From contig KL569136.1 of the NCBI GenBank assembly GCA_000715635.1, positions 3,597 through 12,434 on the forward strand: DNA of 8,838 nucleotides. The letters are read 5' to 3'. The translations under genes and the position numbers were made by a program. Every line of letters begins with the position of its first letter. The first letter of the stretch is position 1. The notes beneath the pieces are model-generated. The model ran no database searches, was not told where the DNA came from, and saw nothing but the letters and a program-made list of their open reading frames with translations. Shown one piece after another: positions 1-4,941 of this stretch. Source of the stretch: Streptomyces violaceus (lineage in GTDB: Bacteria; Actinomycetota; Actinomycetes; Streptomycetales; Streptomycetaceae).

Positions 1-1
1 G

Positions 2-682
2 CTCGCCACAGTGGTGCGCAGCCACGGGAAGCAGTTGGTCCTGGGCACCTTCATCATGCTGGCGACCTACGTGCTCTTCTACCTGATGACCACCTTCTCG
101 CTCAGCTACGGACGCGCGGCGAAGGATGCCGCCGTGCCCGGACTGGGGTACGACTACACCACGTTCGTGCTCATGATGATCTTCGGTGTGCTGTTCTTCG
201 CCGCGTTCACCCTGATCTCCGGTCCGCTCGCGGACCGGTACGGGCGGCGCGCCACCCTGATCTGGATCACCGCCGCGATCATCGTCTTCGGACTGGTCTG
301 GGTGCCGCTGATCGATCTGGGCACCCTCGGCGTGGTGCTGTGGCTCGTCCTCGGCTTCACCCTGATGGGCATGACGTTCGGCCCGATGGGCGCGCTCCTG
401 CCCGAGCTCTTCCCGACCAGCGTGCGCTACACCGGCTCCGGCATCGCGTACAACGTCAGCTCGATCCTCGGGGCGGCGGTCGCCCCGTTCATCGCCGTGG
501 CGCTGTGGGAGACCGGGGACGGCTCGCCGTGGCTGGTCGGCGTCTACCTCTCGGCGATGGCGGTGCTGACGCTGATCGCGCTCCTGCTCGGCAAGGAGAC
601 CAAGCACGTCTCCTTCGACGACCGCGAAGCCGCCTCCGCCGACGACGCGCCCCGCACCGAGGCCGCCTCCCCCACCTCCTGA
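2..682 (+). CDS. MHS-family MFS transporter, C-terminal half (5' truncated by window edge)
   Basis: This is a proton-coupled metabolite symporter of the MHS branch of the major facilitator superfamily (relatives carry shikimate, proline/betaine or dicarboxylates); it would sit in the cytoplasmic membrane. Counting from the GTG at 11, hydrophobic stretches at about 8-32, 50-70, 82-101, 107-130, 143-166 and 175-194 give the last six membrane helices. The MFS loop motif GPLADRYGRR (71-80) and the MHS hallmark PELFPTSVRYTGSGIAYN (131-148) are both present. The frame is open to the window edge (codons from base 2) and the usual N-terminal six helices are missing, so the GTG at 11 is most likely an internal valine and the gene is cut, not short. 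The tail after about residue 200 is acidic and cytoplasmic. The substrate cannot be told from this half. A strong terminator follows 21 bp after the stop. Confidence 0.9.
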   Translation, partial: LATVVRSHGKQLVLGTFIMLATYVLFYLMTTFSLSYGRAAKDAAVPGLGYDYTTFVLMMIFGVLFFAAFTLISGPLADRYGRRATLIWITAAIIVFGLVWVPLIDLGTLGVVLWLVLGFTLMGMTFGPMGALLPELFPTSVRYTGSGIAYNVSSILGAAVAPFIAVALWETGDGSPWLVGVYLSAMAVLTLIALLLGKETKHVSFDDREAASADDAPRTEAASPTS

Positions 683-703
683 AGCCGACCGGCGTTCACC
701 ACC

Positions 704-732
704 GCCGGGCCGCGAGCCTCCTCGCGCCCGGC
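704..732 (+). terminator. Intrinsic terminator after the MHS transporter
   Basis: GCCGGGC at 704-710 pairs with GCCCGGC at 726-732, and GCGAG at 712-716 pairs with CTCGC at 721-725. This makes a 12-bp GC stem with one bulged C (711) and a CCTC loop. There is no T-tract, which is common for Streptomyces terminators. It separates the transporter from the lysozyme gene, so the latter needs its own promoter in 733-812; I could not pick out convincing -35/-10 boxes there. Confidence 0.75.
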
Positions 733-800
733 GTACCGCCGTCGTCGCGGGGCATAACAACAACCCCCGAACCAAGGGAACTTCCGCCCCACCCGCACCA

Positions 801-807
801 GAGGGAG
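801..807 (+). promoter_or_regulatory. Ribosome binding site of the GH25 gene
   Basis: GAGGGAG lies five bases before the ATG at 813 and fixes this start. It shows that the protein begins at the barrel and has no exported leader. Confidence 0.7.
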
Positions 808-812
808 CCCCC

Positions 813-1370
813 ATGCTGCGCGGCATCGACGTGAGCGCCTACCAGTCCTCCTCCTACGGCACCGACGGCCTCTCCTTCGTCTTCGTCAAGGCGACCGAGG
901 GGCGTTCCTACGTCAACCCCAAGCTCGCCGCCCAGACGAAGCGGGCGCGTGACGCCGGGCTGGTCGTCGGCTTCTACCACTTCCTGTGGCCCGGCAACCT
1001 CACCGCCCAGGCCGAGTACTTCGTCGGCAAGGCCCCGGACCGGGCGGGCGACATCCTCGCCGTCGACTGGGAGACGACCAGCAACGGCACGCACGCGAGC
1101 AACGCGGAGAAGGACCTGTTCATCCGCAAGCTGAAGGACCTTCGGCCGAACAACCAGGTCATTCTCTACGCCAACCGCAACTTCTGGCTCAACATCGACA
1201 CGACGTCCTACGCGGGCGACGCCCTATGGATCGCCGACTACGTCTCCGCGGGCAAGCCCCGCATCAAGGCGAAGTGGCGCTTCCACCAGTACACGGACGA
1301 CCCGCTGGACAAGAACGTGGCCGACTTCGAGAGCAAGGCGGCGCTGCGGAAGTGGGCGACAGACGCCTGA
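813..1370 (+). CDS. GH25 family muramidase (lysozyme-like), no signal peptide
   Basis: A 185-residue single-domain glycoside hydrolase of family 25, which hydrolyses the MurNAc-GlcNAc beta-1,4 bond of peptidoglycan. It shows the N-terminal GIDVSAYQ strand (4-11, with Asp6), the FVKATEG segment (24-30), GFYHF (53-57) and the acidic pair in LAVDWE (Asp85, Glu87), plus the C-terminal barrel end with W-F-Q and DKNVADF. These match the conserved active-site cleft of the family. The size equals a bare catalytic barrel: there is no cell-wall-binding repeat and no signal peptide, since the protein begins directly with the barrel. It would therefore need a holin, lysis or a non-classical route to reach the wall. 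The ATG has a good ribosome site (GAGGGAG, 5 nt spacing). Its 3' end converges on the endonuclease gene with only 10 bp between stops. Confidence 0.88.
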   Translation: MLRGIDVSAYQSSSYGTDGLSFVFVKATEGRSYVNPKLAAQTKRARDAGLVVGFYHFLWPGNLTAQAEYFVGKAPDRAGDILAVDWETTSNGTHASNAEKDLFIRKLKDLRPNNQVILYANRNFWLNIDTTSYAGDALWIADYVSAGKPRIKAKWRFHQYTDDPLDKNVADFESKAALRKWATDA

Positions 1371-1380
1371 TCCGCCCACT

Positions 1381-2112
1381 TCACCTGCCGCGTTCCGTCT
1401 TCGTTCGGAGCCGCTGCGCCGGAGGATCGGACAGGTACGCGTTCAACAGGCTGAAGGTACGAAGCTCGGCCGGCAGGGCTTCGTACCACCCCAAGCCATG
1501 GAAATTGCAGCTGCTGCAAACGAGGCCTCGCACGCACCTGCCGCAGCTTCGCCTGCCCGGACAGCACGCGTGGTCATGGTCGATGTCCATGGCCCTTTGA
1601 GCGGTGTTGCCCGCGCCGCACACGGCACACCTTCCTTCCTGAAAGCGCAGCAACAGATCGACGAAGTCCTTGGTCACGTTGTAATGCCCGAGACGGACGC
1701 GCTCGGCATTGCACGGCTTGCAGTACGGGCGCGGGCCTCCCGAGGCACTGATCGGCGAGTACTCGGATACAGGTTTGTACTCTCCGCACTCTCGGCACTC
1801 AACAATTCCGCGTCTGATCATTTCCTGAACGGCACCGTTGGCTCTTTTCTTGCCCAGTGGCGACAGCGCTTTTCCCTTCCGCTGTTGCTGATAGTGCCCC
1901 GTACAGAGCCCACTCGCCCGCGCTGTTCTCGCACATCCGCCGAACGCACATCCACGCCGCTTTACCACCGTCCGAGCGGCACCGACCGGAGCCATGGACC
2001 TACCCCTGCGGTGCTGCGCATAGTGAGCCGCGCAGAGCCTTCGCGTGAGCCGATACCTGTCCGAAGAGCGGTCGCAAGACCACCCATCACCTCCCGCCGC
2101 ACACACGTCCAC
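1381..2112 (-). CDS. Endonuclease VII-type HNH (beta-beta-alpha-metal) nuclease with N-terminal zinc knuckles
   Basis: A 243-residue protein whose C-terminal part matches the recombination endonuclease VII family: C162-x2-C165 and C199-x2-C202 would bind the structural zinc, and D178-H179 and N203 correspond to the catalytic Asp-His and Asn of the phage T4 enzyme (D40, H41, N62). Ahead of it lies a zinc ribbon, C106-x2-C109 with C131-x2-C134. At the N-terminus are two similar knuckles, C4/C13/C27-x2-H30 and C55-x4-C60-x9-C70-x2-H73, each followed by a basic Gln/Arg-rich helix. Such knuckle-plus-HNH layouts occur in phage and homing-type nucleases. The start is GTG at 2112; a second GTG follows two codons later, and neither has a strong ribosome site. 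The DNA is less GC-rich than its neighbours (for example 1801-1840), which suggests transfer. A structure-selective or homing DNA cleavage role is inferred. Confidence 0.82.
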   Translation of the reverse strand: MDVCAAGGDGWSCDRSSDRYRLTRRLCAAHYAQHRRGRSMAPVGAARTVVKRRGCAFGGCARTARASGLCTGHYQQQRKGKALSPLGKKRANGAVQEMIRRGIVECRECGEYKPVSEYSPISASGGPRPYCKPCNAERVRLGHYNVTKDFVDLLLRFQEGRCAVCGAGNTAQRAMDIDHDHACCPGRRSCGRCVRGLVCSSCNFHGLGWYEALPAELRTFSLLNAYLSDPPAQRLRTKTERGR

Positions 2113-2301
2113 GTCAAACCCCCAGCCGTCGCCACCTGTTGGCGTACAACCGGATCAACGAGGCGGACGAACATGTGTCACGCTTTCGCAAGCCAGTCGG
2201 AAACCTGGCCGGCGAAACAGCCGTCCACAGAGGTCACCCATGAGGGCCGGGGCGGTGCCGCAGGGCACAGCCCATAGCGCAGGCCAGCCCTTCACCGTTG
2301 C

Positions 2302-2964
2302 CTAGCCGCTGAACCCCGGCGTGCGCTCCGGGGACGCCTCTGCCAAGGCCTTCGTGACCGCCTCGACGCCGCCGCGCAGGCCATAGACCGGGGTGTCGGG
2401 CTGCTGGCGCCAGGAGTCGTCGATGCCGCCCGCGTCGACGGTGTCGAAGCCGAGGGCGTCGATCAGGTCCCGTACCTTGCGCTTGGCCGCCTCGTCGTCG
2501 CCGGCCACCGGGAGGGCCATGCGGTCGGGGTCGCCGGCCGGGAGCGGGCGGTCCAGGATGTCCTGGGCGTACGTGCCGTTGAAGGCCTTGACGACCGGGT
2601 GGCCGATCTGGCGTTCCGTCCAGCGGCTCTCGGTGAGGCCGTCGTCCTCGATCGCGGCGATCCTGCCGTCGCGTTGCCGGGGGTAGTAATTGCCGGTGTC
2701 GATGACGGCGACGCCGTCCGCTGCATCGTCGAGCACGCCGGACGGCAGGTCGGGGACCGCCTTCAACGGGATGGTGATCACGACGATCTCGGCGCCCCGC
2801 GATGCCTCTTCGACCGTCACGGGCGTCGCGCCGGTCTCTTCCGCCAGGGCCGTGAGTGTGTGCGGGCCTCGGGAGTTGGCGACGGACACGTCGTGGCCGA
2901 GGGCGGTGAGCCGCCGGGTCAAATTGCCTCCGATGTTGCCCGCTCCGATGATGCCGATCTTCAT
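2302..2964 (-). CDS. NADP/F420-type oxidoreductase with Rossmann fold (F420_oxidored family)
   Basis: A 220-residue reductase of the NADPH:F420 oxidoreductase-like family. It opens with the dinucleotide-binding strand-turn-helix MKIGIIGAGNIGGNL (G7-x-G9-x2-G12), followed by ANSRGP at the end of the second strand, where the small/basic residues suggest NADP(H). VVITIPLKAVPDLP, VIDTGNYYP and HPVVKAFNGTYAQ fit the later strands of this family. The second partner (F420 or a metabolite) cannot be read from the sequence. The ATG at 2964 is chosen because GCGAGG lies just upstream and the Rossmann fold starts there; a much longer open frame reaching 3633 is low-complexity GC-rich sequence and is rejected. 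The ATG overlaps by 4 bases (ATGA) the stop of an upstream frame that begins with a GntR-like remnant. Confidence 0.87.
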   Translation of the reverse strand: MKIGIIGAGNIGGNLTRRLTALGHDVSVANSRGPHTLTALAEETGATPVTVEEASRGAEIVVITIPLKAVPDLPSGVLDDAADGVAVIDTGNYYPRQRDGRIAAIEDDGLTESRWTERQIGHPVVKAFNGTYAQDILDRPLPAGDPDRMALPVAGDDEAAKRKVRDLIDALGFDTVDAGGIDDSWRQQPDTPVYGLRGGVEAVTKALAEASPERTPGFSG

Positions 2965-3040
2965 GTCCTCGCCTCGCCCTTTCGGGGATCGGTACCGCCT
3001 GGGCCTCCTCGCGGAGCCTTCGTGACCAGGGTCAACCTCC

Positions 3041-3203
3041 GGGGCGAGTGGGCTATTCCGGGTCCTGGGTGGGCTGGTCGGGGCCCGGGGCGGGCTGTTT
3101 CGGGCCTCGGGTGGCTGTTCCAGGTCCCGGGCAGCCACGGACGACCCCGGGTGGCTGTTCCGGGCGCCGGACAGAACCGGACCCCTGGTGGTTCTTCCGG
3201 ATC
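3041..3203. repeat. Degenerate ~20-21 bp repeat cluster with alternating inverted copies
   Basis: The core GGNTGGCTGTTCCGGG recurs with its GGCT (or GGTT) at 3051, 3072, 3093, 3113, 3153 and 3190. The steps are 21, 21 and 20, then about twice 20. The empty slot near 3132 holds the core in reverse: CAGCCAC at 3132-3138 pairs perfectly with GTGGCTG at 3111-3117 and equally with GTGGCTG at 3151-3157, so two mutually exclusive hairpins can form. The cluster lies between the reductase start (2964) and the GntR-like remnant. No protein family is recognisable in any frame across it. It could be a regulatory leader or decayed low-complexity DNA. Confidence 0.6.
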
Positions 3204-3227
3204 CCGCGTGGGCGCGGACGGTCCCTG

Positions 3228-3329
3228 AGCCGGCGCGAACGGGTCCTCGAGCTCCTCGCGCAGCACCTCCGCCGCCCCCTCCGCGTCCCCGTCCGCCACC
3301 GCCCGGACGAGCGCCTCGTGGTCTCCCAG
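3228..3329 (-). pseudogene. C-terminal remnant of a GntR/FCD-type regulator
   Basis: Minus-strand translation gives LGDHEALVRAVADGDAEG followed by AAEVLREEL, ending around DPFAPA. This resembles the last helices of the FCD effector domain of FadR-subfamily GntR regulators, whose usual form is EH-x-A-[IL]-x-A-[IL]-x-x-GDAE-x-A. The DNA-binding domain and the rest of the FCD domain are missing. At about 3324-3329 the sequence switches into an ABC ATPase fragment on the other strand, with the bases tcccag fitting both genes, so this looks like a deletion or fusion joint. The frame stays open through the repeat cluster to a stop at 2961 that overlaps the reductase start. The family call rests on about 33 residues and is tentative. 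Confidence 0.45.
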
Positions 3330-3615
3330 GGGCAGCGCGGCCGGACCCTGATCGCCCGGGCCCATGGTGGCGCTGGAGGACCTGCGCCGGGATCATCCGC
3401 ACCTGGCGACGGTCCTGGTCACCCACCATCTGGAGGAGCTTCCGCCCCACACCACGCACGCCCCGCTGCTGCGCGAGGGCCGTCCGCTCGCCGGCGGCCC
3501 GGTGGCCGAGGTACTGACCGTCGACCTGCTCGGCAAGTGCTTCGACCTGCCGTCGGCGCCGGCACAGCACGACGGCCGCTGGAGCGTACGCACGGCACGT
3601 TCGGCGCGACCGTGA
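3322..3615 (+). pseudogene. ABC transporter ATP-binding protein remnant lacking Walker A, Walker B and D-loop
   Basis: From 3324 one frame reads SQGQRGRTLIARA, an ABC signature motif with its following helix. A different frame starting near 3364 reads VALEDLRRDHPHLATVLVTH, then HLEELPP and LLREGRPLAGGPVAEVL, which is the H-loop region (T-H) and the C-terminal end typical of an ABC ATPase. In an intact protein about 25-30 residues lie between these blocks, containing the Walker B LLLLDEP and D-loop. Here they are missing and the frame shifts at about 3360-3366. Walker A and everything before the signature are also gone, replaced by the GntR-like remnant. The product could not hydrolyse ATP. 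It is a decayed gene, unless the joint is an assembly error. It ends at a TGA just before the terminator at 3638. Confidence 0.72.
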
Positions 3616-3637
3616 GCCCCGCACGCCGGACATGACG

Positions 3638-3673
3638 AGGGGCCCGGTCCGACCGAGGACGGACCGGGCCCCT
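3638..3673. terminator. Perfect 14-bp terminator hairpin, probably bidirectional
   Basis: AGGGGCCCGGTCCG at 3638-3651 and CGGACCGGGCCCCT at 3660-3673 are exact reverse complements around the 8-nt loop ACCGAGGA. It lies between the end of the ABC remnant (+, 3615) and the stop of the EF-hand gene (-, 3709), so it can terminate transcription arriving from either side. Confidence 0.88.
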
Positions 3674-3708
3674 TCGTTGAGGAAACTTCAGAGCGGCAGC
3701 AGCGGCGG

Positions 3709-3921
3709 CTACTTGCTCAGGTAGGCCCAGAACTCGTCGAAGCTCAGCTGCTTGTCGCCGTCGAGGTCGCGGGTCTTGATGACGACCTCGGCGACCGACT
3801 CGGTGACGTTCCAGTCACCCGACCGGGCCAGGGCGGCCTTGAACTCGGCAGCGGTGATGAATCCGTCGCCGTCCGTATCGATCCGCTCGAACTGCTTGCG
3901 TGCTTCCTCGATGTCCGCCAC
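3709..3921 (-). CDS. Small EF-hand calcium-binding protein (Cab-type)
   Basis: A 70-residue cytoplasmic protein made of one pair of EF-hands. Loop 1 is DTDGDGFITAAE (15-26), fully canonical, with Asp at 1, 3 and 5, Gly at 6, Ile at 8 and Glu at 12. Loop 2 is DLDGDKQLSFDE (52-63), which keeps the Asp/Asp/Asp and Glu ligands but has Lys instead of Gly at position 6, so its calcium affinity may differ. Streptomyces carry several such small proteins (CabB, CabC, CabD), some linked to calcium control of germination and aerial growth. I do not assign one of these names. The start is GTG at 3921 with AGGGG upstream. The gene follows merR on the same strand after 56 bp that hold a stem-loop and a tandem 8-bp repeat, so co-transcription is possible but not sure. 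Confidence 0.92.
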   Translation of the reverse strand: MADIEEARKQFERIDTDGDGFITAAEFKAALARSGDWNVTESVAEVVIKTRDLDGDKQLSFDEFWAYLSK

Positions 3922-3934
3922 CGGTCCGCCCCTA

Positions 3935-3950
3935 CTCTCGTGCTCTCGTG
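3935..3950. repeat. Tandem 8-bp repeat in the EF-hand leader
   Basis: CTCTCGTG occurs twice in perfect tandem (3935-3942, 3943-3950); read on the minus strand it is CACGAGAG twice. It sits directly before the AGGGG ribosome site of the EF-hand gene, so copy-number slippage would change the leader but not the protein. Confidence 0.6.
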
Positions 3951-3952
3951 TT

Positions 3953-3971
3953 CTGCGTCGTGCTGACGCAG
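3953..3971 (-). promoter_or_regulatory. Stem-loop between merR and the EF-hand gene
   Basis: CTGCGTC at 3953-3959 and GACGCAG at 3965-3971 form a perfect 7-bp stem with a 5-nt loop, 7 bp after the merR stop codon. It may be a weak terminator or attenuator for merR, or an operator for the EF-hand gene. It has no T-run and is short for a strong terminator. Confidence 0.5.
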
Positions 3972-3977
3972 GTCAGA

Positions 3978-4892
3978 TTAACTGGCCGTGCGCGCCTCCA
4001 GCGCGGCGACCACCCAGGCGAACTCCTCGTCGTAGGTCGGCTGGGGGCCGAGGCCGTTGACGATGGCCTGCAGTTCGCGGTAGCGGGCGACCCGTACATT
4101 GGAGGCGGCCGTGAGGCGTTCGAGTACGGCGGCCCGGTCGGTGTCGCCGAGCAGATCCCTCAGGACATCGTCGGCCTCCGGCGCCTCGGGGGCGATGCCG
4201 CGCTGCCGTGCCTGCGCCGCGAGCTGAACGAGCCGGCTCATGAACCACAGGGACGAACCGGCCGGGACGTCCGGCCCCCGGTCCGCCGCGTTGAACTCGA
4301 TCATCTGCCGCATCTGCGCGCGGAAGCCGGGGTCCTGGATCAGCTCGGCGAGCTCCACCCAGGCGTCCACCTGCTCGGGCGTGGGGTCGTCAGGCAGCTT
4401 GGCCGCCGTGAAGCGCAGCCTGCGCCGGATGTCCGGGTCGGCCGTGTCGATCCCCTCGAAGATCTCCGCCATGAAGTCCTCGACGATCCGCCGCCGTTCG
4501 GCCGCCGAGAGCCGTGCCAGTCTGTTCATGAGTGTCATCTCCTCCGCGCTGGAACCACGTTTCGCCACCGTCGACAGCACCGCACGGGTCACCTTGAGCG
4601 ACCGGATCTGCGCGTCAAGCGCGACCACGTGCGCGGCGGCGACCTGCGCGACCGTCGTCTCACCGGCCAGGACCCGGTGGACGTCCGCCAGGCCGAGGCC
4701 GAGTTCGCGCAGGGTACGGATCAGCTCCAGGCGGGCCACGGACGCGGCGTCGTACAGCCGGTAACCGCCCGCGGACCGGGCCACCGGGGGCAGCGCGCCC
4801 TCGTCCGACCAGTAGCGGATGGTGCGCACGGTCAGCCCGGTGACCCGGGCCAGTTCGCCGATGGTGAGCAGTCCGGTGCCCTCGTCGATCAT
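3978..4892 (-). CDS. MerR-family transcriptional regulator
   Basis: A 304-residue DNA-binding regulator. The N-terminus is a classic MerR winged helix: LLTIGELARVTGLTVRTIRY (8-27), then WSDEGALPP and GGYRLYD, followed by the second helical motif LELIRTLRELGLGLADVHRVL. The long dimer helix runs through about 80-115. The remaining ~190 residues are helical and have no cysteine set for metal binding, so a metal sensor is unlikely; the ligand is unknown. The ATG at 4892 is used because the fold begins a few residues later and a MerR promoter ends just before it; open sequence further upstream overlaps the divergent gene. It is transcribed away from the GNAT gene, with only 49 bp between the two start codons, and probably regulates itself and that neighbour. 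It ends in TAA. Confidence 0.93.
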   Translation of the reverse strand: MIDEGTGLLTIGELARVTGLTVRTIRYWSDEGALPPVARSAGGYRLYDAASVARLELIRTLRELGLGLADVHRVLAGETTVAQVAAAHVVALDAQIRSLKVTRAVLSTVAKRGSSAEEMTLMNRLARLSAAERRRIVEDFMAEIFEGIDTADPDIRRRLRFTAAKLPDDPTPEQVDAWVELAELIQDPGFRAQMRQMIEFNAADRGPDVPAGSSLWFMSRLVQLAAQARQRGIAPEAPEADDVLRDLLGDTDRAAVLERLTAASNVRVARYRELQAIVNGLGPQPTYDEEFAWVVAALEARTAS

Positions 4893-4898
4893 GTCTGC

Positions 4899-4930
4899 GA
4901 GTCTGGGCCCTCCAGTGGGTGGAGACTCAA
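4899..4930 (-). promoter_or_regulatory. MerR-type promoter/operator with 19-bp spacer, leaderless merR start
   Basis: On the minus strand the -35 TTGAGT (4930-4925) and -10 CAGACT (4905-4900) are 19 bp apart, the overlong spacing typical of MerR-controlled promoters. The spacer contains the dyad CTCCA-N5-TGGAG (minus-strand reading; 4910-4914 and 4920-4924 on the plus strand). A second, outer dyad pairs GAGTCT at 4899-4904 with AGACTC at 4923-4928. Only 7 bases separate the -10 from the merR ATG, so transcription should start at or next to the ATG and give a leaderless mRNA. The -35 overlaps the ribosome site of the divergent GNAT gene. Confidence 0.75.
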
Positions 4931-4934
4931 GGAG
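4929..4934 (+). promoter_or_regulatory. Ribosome binding site of the GNAT gene, overlapping the merR -35
   Basis: AAGGAG with 7-nt spacing decides the ATG at 4942 over longer in-frame starts inside merR. Two of its bases (4929-4930) are also part of the merR -35 box on the other strand. Confidence 0.75.
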
Positions 4935-4941
4935 CGCGTCG

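Noticed and set aside
1498..2277. A 259-residue plus-strand frame opposite the endonuclease
   Set aside because: No domain is visible, and the other strand has a coherent set of zinc and catalytic residues.
2113..2301. A possible small gene or tRNA between the nuclease and the reductase
   Set aside because: One plus frame is briefly open (reading LLAYNRINEADEHV) but has no start with a ribosome site and no family. No cloverleaf can be folded.
3041..3203. A CRISPR array
   Set aside because: Units are short and degenerate, have no unique spacers of constant length, and no cas genes are present.
2965..3633. A longer reductase (443 residues) starting near 3633
   Set aside because: The added ~220 residues are Arg/Gly/Pro-rich, run antisense through the ABC remnant and the repeat cluster, and match no domain; the Rossmann fold and ribosome site support 2964.
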